Shown here piece by piece: positions 1 to 10,562 of a stretch of DNA of 64,000 nt (position 1 is its first letter; each line of letters begins with the position of its first letter). Source of the DNA: Adiantum capillus-veneris. Its lineage: Eukaryota; Streptophyta; Polypodiopsida; Polypodiales; Pteridaceae. The notes below the pieces were generated by a model that saw only the letters and a program-made list of their open reading frames with translations, did not search any database and was not told where the DNA came from. The stretch covers positions 95,382,842-95,446,841 of the forward strand of contig CM043953.1 of the NCBI GenBank assembly GCA_014529385.2. Direction: 5' to 3'. The position numbers and the translations under genes are program-made.

Positions 1-28
1 GTGTGTCTGTCTATGTATGTATGTGTTG

Positions 29-109
<81 letters not shown>

Positions 110-250
110 GACCAACAATATGGGTTTTTCTTTGTTTCCACACACACACACAATTTGCTACCAACTGTTGAAAATACAGAGAGACAGAGTGAGAGATCAC
201 CTTTTGTTGGTGGAGTTTGCAGAAACTCCATGGGAGGTGTCTCCTCCATT

Positions 251-333
<83 letters not shown>

Positions 334-1118
334 TTCTCTCTCTTTCTCTCTCTCAAAATCACACTTATTATGGATACACATGGCGGCGCCCCACGTGTTA
401 CTAAAAAATAGAATATAATTGCATGATACCGCATGTGCGGTCATTATTGAGCCCGTATACTTTCGTACGTCACATATAAAGGTGATGAGAGAGAAAAACC
501 ACACTGCGTCAAAGAGAGTGAGAGAAAGAGAGAGAGAGAGAGCCGTCGTCTGCGTCTCCGACAGAAAGCACCTGCAAGTTGGACTTGACCCATCTTCAAC
601 ATAACGCAGGTCTGCGTCCTTAGAAGGTTTGGCCCTCTCTCTCTCTATCTCTCTCTTCCTCTACTTCTGAAATGTCCCTCTATATGTTCCTCTACCTCTC
701 CCTCTCTCTCTCTCTCTCTGTTTCTTTGTTTCTGTCAGAGTATATTCCATATCTAGCTCTGTCTTAACAAACAACACACACATACACACACAAACACACA
801 CACACACACAAATATAACACACACACACACACACACACACAAATATAACATACACACAAACACAGAGACACAAATATAACATACCACATACACACACACA
901 CACACACACACACATACATACACACACAGACACACAAATATAACATACACAAACACACATAGACACACACACACATACACACACACACACACAAACACAC
1001 AGATACAACACACACACAAACACACACACACACACACAAACACAAACACACACACAGATACACACACACACACACAAATACAACACACACACAAACAAAC
1101 ACACACACACACACGCAC

Positions 1119-1155
<37 letters not shown>
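1..1155. repeat. Microsatellite cluster, (GT)n, (CT)n(TA)n, (CA)n
   Basis: The stretch is mostly simple repeats: a (GT)n tract at about 31-108, a compound (CT)n-(TA)n tract at about 257-330, a degenerate (CA)n block with interspersed AAATATAACA spacers at about 770-1121, and (CT)n at 1122-1155. Open frames here encode only Cys-Val, Ser-Leu or Ile-Tyr alternations and are not genes. The spacers recurring in the CA block suggest a minisatellite built on a CA microsatellite. No gene is visible. Confidence 0.95.
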
Positions 1156-1157
<2 letters not shown>

Positions 1158-1158
<1 letters not shown>

Positions 1159-1216
1159 CTAAAGGCGCGTGTAGACAGGCACATCCAGTTTGTATGTCTC
1201 TTTGCACGCCTTTAGT
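1158..1216. repeat. 59-bp hairpin element (copy 1)
   Basis: An inverted repeat: the left arm begins ACTAAAGGCGCGTG and the right arm ends CACGCCTTTAGT, its reverse complement apart from one indel. Inner arms (TAGACA/TGTCT) extend the pairing. It is flanked by TAT on the left and AATG on the right, as is the second copy at 1344. The ACTAA(C/A)GGCGC arm resembles subterminal hairpins I associate with plant CACTA elements; it could also be a tiny MITE. Confidence 0.7.
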
Positions 1217-1343
1217 AATGTGTATCCACGAGTGTGTGTGTTTGTCTGTGTATGTGTGTGTGTTATAGAGAGAGGAAGAAAAAGTGTAGAGACTGGGGAA
1301 GGCCGGAGAAAGAGAGAGAGAGTGTGTCTTTCTGTACCCTTAT

Positions 1344-1402
1344 ACTAACGGCGCGCGGAGGTGTATTTTGGGGTCAAAACATGTTTCACGTGCGCCGTTA
1401 GT
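1344..1402. repeat. 59-bp hairpin element (copy 2)
   Basis: A second hairpin of the same 59-bp length as the one at 1158-1216, with arms ACTAACGGCGC and GCGCCGTTAGT and a different loop. The same flanks (TAT, AATG) surround it. Its position about 150 bp upstream of the histone-fusion gene raises the possibility that it is part of a transposon carrying that gene, or that it acts in its promoter; neither is shown. Confidence 0.7.
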
Positions 1403-1451
1403 AATGGGAGTCTGTCACTCTCTCTCTCTTTAAATATGCTAGTCTATAGAA

Positions 1452-1452
<1 letters not shown>

Positions 1453-1533
<81 letters not shown>
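1453..1533. repeat. (GA)n microsatellite upstream of the fusion gene
   Basis: About 40 uninterrupted GA units end 23 bp before the ATG at 1557. A TTTAAATA element lies just upstream at about 1429-1436. GA/CT tracts occur in plant core promoters and 5' leaders, so this tract may lie in the 5' leader, but the transcription start is unknown. Confidence 0.9.
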
Positions 1534-1535
<2 letters not shown>

Positions 1536-1556
1536 CCTCTATTTTTATACAGTGAA

Positions 1557-4365
1557 ATGGTTAGAACAAAGGCCACTGCAAGGAAGGCAGGCAAGGGACC
1601 AGGATTAGCAGATAAGGCAAGTAGCAGATCTGCAACCCCAAAGAAGAGACCTGGAAAACCAAATAAAATTTTGAAAGGTCCAAGGGTGAAGAAGTTACAG
1701 AGCTCCATGGGACTTTTCAGAGAAATCAGAAAGACACAGAAATGTGTAGATTTGTGCATACCAAAGCTTCCCTTTCAGAGGATGGTGAGGTCCATATGTG
1801 AAGAAGCTACCTGGGGCACTAAAAGGTGGAAGGTGGTGGCATTGATGGCTCTACAAGAAGCAGCATAGGACTTCCTACTCGAGTACTTCAGTGACATCAC
1901 CATTGTAGCAGCCCATGCCCACAGGGTTACTGTAATGGACAAAGATAGTGAGACACTAAAAAGAATAAGGTGGAGGTATGACAAACTACTGGTCCCCAAT
2001 GTCTGCAGGGATAAGAAAATTAGGGAAATTTTGTTATACCCCCCTGAGCTATTGCCACAACTCACAGTTGTAGATGTCACACGTGATGTGAATACAAGGG
2101 CAAGGGCAGAGACGGTTGCTCGCCAAACAGAGGACATGAGGGAAGCAGATCTTAAGGAGAAATCAAAAGTAGCAGTGGAGTCCCAGAGGCAAACATAATG
2201 CAATGTGACCCTGTCCATAGAGGCAAGCAACAAAGAAACTCTACTTTCAATGAAGGATGGTTTGCTTGCAGAGATACCATTTGTAGATGGAGCTAGAAAG
2301 CTGGCTCTGGAAAAAGTGGACATTAATTTATTGTTGAATCCAGATGCTCAGATCTCAGACACAATTATCTATGCTTGTCTTAAGTAAGTGTTACTATCTT
2401 GCTATCTTTGAAAACTCAGATAATAGGTTTACTAACTCAGGTATACTCTCTACAGCTTGATCAAAAGTCAAGTCCCACCGCACACCCACACGGAGGTGTT
2501 TCTTCTTGATCCACAAATGTCGGTGATTATTAGACAGAAGAACAGTCCATCAGAGACCTTTGAGAGTTGGTTTCTCCACTGTGCTATGCTGGAAGTAACT
2601 GTCATCATCTTTCCATATGAGAACAACCATCACTGGAGTCTCATATGCGTTGATGTTGACCAACCAGCAGTGTGGGTGTTCAATTCAATAAAAGGAACCC
2701 ACCCTGAAATTAGGTTGTAAGTGTTATGTATCAGAAAGTGTTTCTTATAGATATCCATGTAAATTTGAAGCCTCAAGCTAACATCTTGATAGTGCTTTGT
2801 GCAGTTGTATAAAGAGGTTGTTGCTTGCTTATGGCAAGCTATGTGGAAAGTATGAACTATACAAGGCCCCAATCAAAGATGTACCTGTCCCAAATCAAAC
2901 CGATGGAAATTCTTGCGGCTGGAGATGTCTTCTCCATGTAGAATATGTCCTACAAAGCTACTTTTCATTAAAACCTTTCATTACTAAGGTAACCATTTGG
3001 CAATGCATTCAATCAGTTTTGGTTTAGTTTATACAAGACTTCTCACCATGTGGTCTTTCAATTTTGCAGAGTGCTTTAAAAAACTACACATATGATTATT
3101 TGCAAAGATACCGGGTAAGTTTAATACAACACCTGCTTACTATGTCGAGCCCTAGAGAACCAAAAGATAGAGGCTTGGACGACCGCACAATTGATATGAC
3201 AATACATGACGTGCCACCACGACAAACCCCTACATCAGATACAGTGGAATCACAACGGGCCAAGGGGGTCATTTCAGTCAAAGTTGAAAGAGCCGAGGAT
3301 GAGGAAAGTTCAAATGACCATATGGAAGGTGCTAGTGTACAACCAGAGGGGCTTATGGAGGAGACGATGAAAGAGCCAAGTCAGCCAGTGGAGGAGCCAA
3401 AAGAGCCTATGGATGAAACCATAGATGAGGAAAGCAGGCCTAGGGATGAGAAAACTGATATGGATGAGGAAAGCAGGCCTAGGGATGAGCAAAATGATAT
3501 GGATGAGGCAAGGATGGATGATGCAAGCCGGCCAACCGAGGCAGAGGAAAGGACCTTGGAGGAAACCCTGAATGAGGCAGAAAGAGCCATGGGGGAGACC
3601 CTTGATGAAGATGTGAATGATGACTATGAAGATGTGAATGATGAAGCTAAAGCAGAGGAGAGCAACAATGACAACAACACTACCGAGACCCAGTATGGAC
3701 CCTTGCTACCTGTAGATACAGTTGTTCCGGTAATGTCTATTCAAGTATTGAAAAATATGTTCTGCTTCTAACTACTTATATGTACTTGTCAACTTTTACA
3801 GAGGTTGATTATCTTGGACCTCAATGGATTGCTGGTGATGCGCATGCCTCTCGGTGACACAGAACCCTTTGAGGATTTGCAAACATTTTGGATGGGAACT
3901 TGTCGAGTCGTGGTTCGTCCAGGAACCAAGGAATTTATTCAGTTTCTTCTTCCGCGCTTCAGAGTTGCCCTATGGTCTTCAATGCAAAGGCAAAACTTGT
4001 CACCACTAGTTACAATAGTTTGCGGTGTATGTGGCGCTCACACGTCAGATTTTTCCTTTTTGTATGATCAAAGAAAATGTGTTACCATCGAGGGCCACTA
4101 CCACCCTAAAAAACCACATTTACCTCTTTTGTACAAACCGTTTAGCCCAATCGGTGTACCCTTTGATGCAACTAATACACTACTGATTGATGATACTCCT
4201 GAAAAGGGAGAACTAAATCCACCGGGAACAACTATCTCACCACCTTCTTTCGAGGGGCATTCCTTTGATTTTTACCTTGAAGACATTCTGATTCCATACT
4301 TACAGAAATTGTATCTGAGTCCATTGTTCACGGACGAGTTTGTAATTTCTAATGAATTAAGATGA
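1557..4365 (+). pseudogene. Histone H3 - Ulp1-like protease - acidic linker - FCP1-like HAD fusion, five exons
   Basis: Exons 1557-2383, 2456-2716, 2805-2988, 3070-3729 and 3802-4365 join to 2496 nt (831 codons plus stop); all four introns (72-88 nt) are GT-AG and phase-consistent. Residues 1-140 are a histone H3: the tail begins MVRTKATARK, the N-terminal helix has REIRK and KLPFQR, and the fold continues to RVTVMDKD. Residues about 264-440 resemble a C48/Ulp1 cysteine protease: SDTII near the start, catalytic His335 in HHWS, Asn352 where Asp is usual, Gln394 and Cys400 in SCGW. Residues about 440-640 are Asp/Glu-rich with repeated ESRPRDE. Residues 645-831 are an FCP1/NIF-type HAD domain: DLNGLL at 650 (second Asp replaced by Asn), RPGTKEF, ALWSS and LIDDTPEK near 771-778. 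In-frame TAG (1866) and TAA (2196) interrupt exon 1, so the copy is probably inactive. A GTAAGT at 3115 would let the linker be spliced out in frame. Two adjacent genes remain an alternative, but no internal boundary is evident. Confidence 0.8.
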
Positions 4366-4547
4366 CTCTTCTATCATATCTTTGTCTTGTCTAACATTGA
4401 GAGAGAGAGAGAGAGAGAGAGATTTGACATGCTAAAGAAATGTATTTCAAGCACACTTATATTCACAGGGCACAATTGACAAATGAGCTCAAAAAACTTC
4501 ATGTATTGAAAGTCATTCGTATACACTTGGGTTCACAAGAGACTCTG
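4366..4547. other. Convergent intergenic spacer with (GA)n
   Basis: About 180 bp separate the stop codons of the two convergent genes. It contains a (GA) tract at about 4398-4422 and must hold both 3' ends; no clear poly(A) signal stands out. Confidence 0.6.
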
Positions 4548-5477
4548 TTACATTGACACTATTTCAACTCGACCATCCAACTCTTTGCACAAAATATCTT
4601 TTTCCCTTCGCCGCATCAGCTTACGGCCAGCTAGGAAAAAGGAAAAATCTGATAGGTCCCTGTCCATTGACTCTTCAATTATGTCATGCCGCAAGTGCAG
4701 AAGACTGCATAGCTCCCTTATTGTAACCACCAACATTAGGCCATGCTCTTTATCAATCACTTCCACATCCACAGCAGGATTATCTTCCAAACCTGCAGAA
4801 ACCTAGTCCATAGGAATGTACTTACCTTTGAGTAGTTGTGATCGCATATACCAAAAGGAGACTAACAGTGATTGGCTTGCAATCATGTACTTCACAACTA
4901 GATTATCAAGCGCGACCTCGCACCGTAAGCCAATCTCTTCCTTTACATACCATCCTCTGTCAAGAAGTTTGTCATAGGATGACTGCTAAAATGACTTGCA
5001 CATGAACATAGTTTTCGTAACACGGATATTGTAGCTATGAAACAACTATATGAAGAGTGTAGCAAGACAGAAGTTTGCAATTCTAACCAGATTGGTGGGA
5101 ATAGAGCTACGTGGAGACCTTTGTATATCCTTGTAGAGCTTACTTTGCATTGCCTCCACCATTGTTTCCTCGGGAACTAGCGAGTCCACAGTGTTCCAAT
5201 CGGTTGGTAGAGGCAGTTTCACCAACATGCCATTCTTATTCCCTGAGCTGAGTTGGTAGAAGTGTTCATAGAAAAAAATTCCTTCATCAGCCAGGCTTTT
5301 GCTGCTCCTCCCTGAATACTGTAGAGAACCAATGTGGGCATGAACAACAAGGAAGAGGACTATTATGCACTCCACAGGCTCCCATTGCTCATAAGAAGAG
5401 GGATAAACATCTCCGTCGAAGGCTCTGAGGGAGGGGAACGCTTTTCTTCTCTCCCTTTCTCTTGAATTGTAGTAGGG

Positions 5478-5661
<184 letters not shown>

Positions 5662-5679
5662 AAGTTAGGTTAGCGTGTG

Positions 5680-6278
5680 TAAAAATGGATTCGAGCGCTC
5701 TTTTTGAGATGTTGTTTCAAGCAGAGAACAATAGATTGAAATTCACAAGGAGATTGCTCTGCAATAGGTGAAGGGAGTAACAGGGCTAATAGGGAGAAGG
5801 TGACAAGGCTAGCAGCAAGGCTACGTGAGCGATGTGAGAAGCAAGACTGTGACAAGAGGGGGCGAGGCTACAAGTGAGGATGAAAGAATCTTTTAACTAC
5901 TAGAATTTTTTAAAAGTAGAGCGAGTAGAGCGAGGCAGTAAGGGATGCAATTTTTTGAAAATGTGATTTGCCTTAAAAAGCAAAGGTACAAACTGTCTTG
6001 CACTACCAATGAGACTCAATCTCTTTGCATGCAATCCTCAATGCAGCTCCTCGCACTCTCTTGTTTCTCATTTGACACACTCATAGACCTCCCACAATTT
6101 GGTAGCATTGATGCAAATGGGAACACAGGGGAGAGAGGGGTGTGTGTGGGGGGGCTTTTATAGCCACTCACTAGCATAGGAAAGTGAAAATGCCATGGCA
6201 GAAATTGTAGATGGTGTCGTAGGCAAGAGCTGCAACAAAAGTAGGAAGGAACAAGAGGTGCACCTGAGCCCTAGCTAG

Positions 6279-6373
<95 letters not shown>

Positions 6374-7747
6374 TGTGCAAGTAGAGGTTTTGCTTGCTCT
6401 TGTTCAAAGTGGAAGGGTAGGATTATTTCGGGTATGTAACCAGCCAAATGCCGTTTTTAGGTTTTTGAAGCGTGCTAGGTCACATGTCTAGGTTACACAT
6501 ATTCCAGATTTAGGAAGACAAGGTGCTGCTATCTGGCTCAAAGGAATCCTTATGGTCACGATGGTGCACTCTGGAAGAAGGTAAGGATTCAGAACTCCGA
6601 GAATTAAAGACACGAGTTGGGGGTTCTATCTAGGTTATCTTGTGGGGAGAGCTCGAGTGCAATGTGAGGTGCATTTCTTCAGAGTGTAGTCATGTAGACT
6701 CCAGATTTGGCTACATATGGCAACAATCCCTCATGCAATATCACTTTCGGCTCTTGATAAAGACACAAAACATTGTTGTCTCGTTGACTGCTGCTTAACT
6801 TCAAGCACACGATTTCCCCTTAACTCGGTAATGAGCGCACATTCTTGCGTATTAATACACATGGCATGACTTGAAAAACAAAGGATTCACTAGATTTCCA
6901 CTAGTACCAACCCCTCATCTCAGGCATGAAAAGATTTTTCCAGGTACTACAAGGTAGCAGAAATCTTTGACAAAGATGATCTGATTAATTCACAAAGTAT
7001 CTTTTTTACTATAGGCAGATCACTTATAACGTATCTCTTATTCTTGCGTAAGTTGATGATCACTTGGTCTTTAACTTAACCCCTCTCTACCTAAGTTCAT
7101 AGCCTCTTGCATGCTCCAGATATGTACGCGATGGTCGTAGCTTCCTTGGATGAGCTCCGGTGCGCGGAAGGTTGAGGCTCCAACATAAGAGTCATCAAGC
7201 CTCTGCCGGGGATGCTCCACCTTCGCATGCCCAAAGTCTGCCAGCAACCCTAAATCCTAAACCAGCTTTTAGATCATAGTTTGAAGCATCTATCAGTAGT
7301 TACACTAAATCTTGTCACATTTTGTCAAATTTTTTCAAGGCAAGCTCGAAATCTAGCCTAGATTTTGCAAGTTAGTGATAACCTATGAAAATTAGAATGC
7401 ATTATTTCAGTTTTGAATGTCTATTAAAGAGTACAAATCTCCATTAGACAATGCGGAGTATGTATATATAATGTATATTTGTTTTTTTGGTTAAATAACA
7501 ATTCCATCTACCATAGTGAAAGGTGTTCAATAAAAAAATACTTTGAAACTTGGAAAATGCCTTGTGTCGGAGCTTGTAAACCTCGTGTTTTATATGGTTA
7601 AAGGATTTTATATGCTTCACTCTTAAAAGAGTTTAATACGCCGCAATCTTTATTGTTTTGGTCATACTCACAATTTTGGGTGGTAATGTTGTATTAATTC
7701 AATAAAGAATGTACTTAATCTCAGACTGGATGTGTGACATCATATCA
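5680..7747. other. No recognisable gene
   Basis: Short open frames on both strands lack codon-like or domain signals. A (CT)n-(CA)n compound microsatellite lies at about 6282-6372. I see no transposon end or RNA gene. Confidence 0.6.
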
Positions 7748-8463
7748 TTAGTTTCTTTTACATGTAGTTACAAATTCTATAGTCTCAATTTCTCACATGG
7801 TCATATGGCTTGACCGGGTGTGTTATCTTGAGCTATAGTTTCTTGCCAAGACACGTCTAGCATACCTTGGGTCTATGCGTCACACATACACAATGTCTTT
7901 ATTTTGTATATAGTTACAAATATAGTTTCAATTTGTTACACGGTCATATGGCTTGACCGGGTGTGCCATCTTGAGCTATCAATTTTTACCTTCAGTTCTT
8001 CTAGCTATCCATATGGCTTGACCGGGCCTCTTGAGCTATCCATTCTTACCAAATGTGTAGTTGTGTTTGTTTTTACAATAAAAAGCATTAAAGATTTTAA
8101 GATCGTTAGTTTCTTTTACATGTAGTTACAAATTCTATAGTCTCAATTTCCCACATTGTCATATGGCTTGACCGGGTGTGTTATCTTGAGCTATAGTATC
8201 TTGCCAAGACACGTTTAGCATACCTTGGGTCTATGTGTCACACATACACAATGTCTTTATTTTGTATATAGTTACAAATATAGTCTCAATTTGTCACATG
8301 GTCATATGGCTTGACCGGGTGTGTCATCTTGAGCTGTCAATTTTTACCTTCAGTTCTTCTAGCTATACATATGGCTTGAGCGGGTCTCTTGAGCTATCCA
8401 TTCTTACCAAATGTGTAGTTGTGCTTGTTTTTACTATAAAAAGCGTTAAAGATTTTAAGATCG
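7748..8463. repeat. 358-bp tandem duplication
   Basis: The start TTAGTTTCTTTTACATG recurs at 7748, 8106 and 8464, so two units of 358 bp are followed by the start of a third. Within each unit a shorter motif, CATATGGCTTGACCGGG followed by CTTGAGCTAT, occurs about three times, showing an internal sub-repeat. The copies differ by a few substitutions. The short open frame in each copy is a duplicated shadow, not a protein gene. Confidence 0.9.
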
Positions 8464-8607
8464 TTAGTTTCTTTTACATGTGATTAGACTATGTGCTTGG
8501 AGGTTTCCTATATGTACTATGATATGCAGGCCTTATAACCACTAAAAAGTTAGATTACTTTGACTCTATTAAAAATGTGTTTGATTTTAATGTGTAAGAT
8601 AATCCTT

Positions 8608-9016
8608 AAATCCCACGTGGGAGCCCAAGATGAGGTGGACAGTTTTTTTGGAAATAGAAATTATGTGATGAAAATCCCATGTGGGAGTCCAAGAAAAGGG
8701 TATACTTATTTTTTTGAGAAAGAGGTCCTTGTACAAAGGAGACTCTGGTGAAATTTTTAAGATTTGTATTTTATGTACAAACTCAAAATTAAATACAGAT
8801 GGTGCTTTTTTAAAAGTTGCATTTTGCTTAAGCATAGACATGCATTCATATCACATATAATTATTTTTGTTCAAAAAGATTAATCTTTTAATGGGTTGTT
8901 TTGTAATGTGTTTTGACTTGATGAGTGAAGTTTTTTGTAGTTGTTTAAAAGTATACATTATTTGTTATTTAGAGAACAATCCATTTTATATGTGTGCCTT
9001 AAATCCCATGTGGGAA
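8608..9016. repeat. Three G-box palindromes AAATCCCAYGTGGGA
   Basis: The near-identical motif AAATCCCAYGTGGGA occurs at 8608, 8672 and 9001. The first contains TCCCACGTGGGA, a perfect palindrome with the ACGT core bound by plant bZIP and bHLH factors. The other two have CATG at the centre. The surrounding sequence has no identified gene, so this may be repeat-derived. Confidence 0.6.
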
Positions 9017-9279
9017 GCCTACTAAGTAGGTGGCTAGTATCATATGTTTTGAAATTGAGATTTATATCGGTTTACAAGGTAAATGCTATTTGTTTTTTGA
9101 CAAATTACATTGAAACGATTGGTTTATTTTAATTTAGTATTCATTATGTTTGTTGCTTTTCATGGTTTATTATTTTAACATCTATTGCAAATGAAAACAC
9201 ACTACAATGTACACTTTTGTTCATTTGCAGTTCAACATGTATTTTTGCAAAAGCATGTGTTTCTAAAATTGTTATGTTA

Positions 9280-9777
9280 CTAGTATACATAAAATAGTGG
9301 GTCATTACATTCCGTACGAAATCCGTATGAGGGGGGATGGCTCATTACAAGAACATCTGTATCTTGTCCGTATGTAGGGGGATAGGTTAGCAAGTAAGAT
9401 ACCTTACATAGGGGGGTTTCTCTAATTTTGATGCACACAGGTGGCATCCCCCCATTACTAATAGTGAATCCCCCGGGTCCACAAGACTCTTGTTCGTAAA
9501 AATGTCGGAGCCCCAACCTGCGGTTAGCCTCTTTGGTTTCTGGCTTTGCAGCTACATCATAGACCTCTTTAGGCAAGAGCTACAACTCCACCTGATTCCC
9601 TTCTTCACTCTTAAAGCTGCCAGTGAAGACCGTGGTGTGGTGTTCTTCCAACTGTTCTTTAGAAAGGTAGGATGCTTTTTCCGCATTTACTGACTCGGGG
9701 TCCAGTTGATACGGGGGCAGTTCTTGCAATTTCTCTTTTTGGTTTAACTTCTTCTTGTCCTTCTCCATGGCTTGCAT
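9280..9777 (-). pseudogene. Broken ORF of unknown function (about 165 codons)
   Basis: One minus-strand frame is open from 9777 to 9280 apart from a single TAG at about 9577-9579. The first part is charged (MEKDKKKLNQKEK, SKEQLEEHH); the second includes GPGGFTISNGGMPP and a Tyr/Pro-rich end. Just upstream on the minus strand is a good splice acceptor (TTCACTGAACAG), so it could be a terminal exon. I do not recognise the protein. It may instead belong to the 3' flank of the Ty3 element to its right. Confidence 0.35.
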
Positions 9778-9963
9778 TGCTCCTGTTCAGTGAATAGAGT
9801 GCAAAGTTAGTAGATTTGTCGGATTTTTCTCTAGAATGTCCTTTTAGACTGAAATGCTGATAATCTGGTCCAAATTGCTTCAAATTAATTTTTGAACAAG
9901 CAAAGATGCATAAAATCATGCAAGGAACAAAACTATATGGTCATAACAAAATTTACAACCAAA

Positions 9964-10562
9964 GTAAATAATCGCGATTATTTACAACTGGAAAAATTTT
10001 CAACTTTTTTGCAAACTTGGCTTTATAGGCTTGAAGTATATGCCAATTACATGCTCTGAGGGAAACATGGGCTCATTTGGATGCACAATTTGAAAATGGT
10101 ACCAGATTTTGGCTTTAGGTCTCTGAAATAGTAGATATAAAGGAAATTTAAGATTTTGAACTCCAAATTTACTCAAAATTGGCTAGTGGGCTTATCACAA
10201 CATGTGATTTGGATGTATGATGGCCAAATATCAAAATTCCCCAATTTTGACCAAAAAGTAAATAACCGCGATTATTAACTTTTCTTCCAAAATTGACATT
10301 TTTTGGCATGCATTGGTTCTAGGCATGGTATAGAGCTTGGGTATGAATTATGAGGTGATTCGGATCAAGAAAAGTTGCTCATAACCCAAATTTTGGCTTA
10401 CATAGACTTTTTTGCGTTTTTTGGTAATTTTGCAAGTAATGGGTGGTCATTTGGCTCATACTTGATTTTTGGCATGTAATATGTGTGTACACATGATAGG
10501 TGAGGTGAATTAACAATTTCGAAGAAAAAATGATGCAAAAGTAAATAATCATGATTATTTAC
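9964..10562. repeat. Palindrome array, left flank of Ty3 element
   Basis: Three 22-bp palindrome-type motifs at 9964-9985 (GTAAATAATCG/CGATTATTTAC, perfect), 10258-10279 (degenerate) and 10541-10562 (perfect, CATG centre). Spacing is 294 and 283 bp. The sequence between them is AT-rich and shares phrases such as TTGATCAAGTTTGG with the right-hand array, consistent with a degenerate tandem repeat of about 285 bp in the long terminal or untranslated part of the retroelement. Confidence 0.75.

Noticed and set aside
17-1184. Several long open frames on both strands rich in Cys-Val, Ser-Leu or Ile-Tyr
   Set aside because: They are translations of dinucleotide repeats, which are open in several frames.
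5670-5855. Minus ORF upstream of the ubiquitin-like gene as its first exon
   Set aside because: No matching donor and phase could be established, and the peptide has no recognisable feature.
7904-8483. Two similar ORFs (73 and 82 codons) as a gene pair
   Set aside because: They arise from the 358-bp tandem duplication and have no start context, domain or conserved length.
9964-10562. Regular palindromes considered as a CRISPR-like array
   Set aside because: The spacing of about 285 bp, the diverged spacers with shared phrases and the plant context exclude CRISPR.
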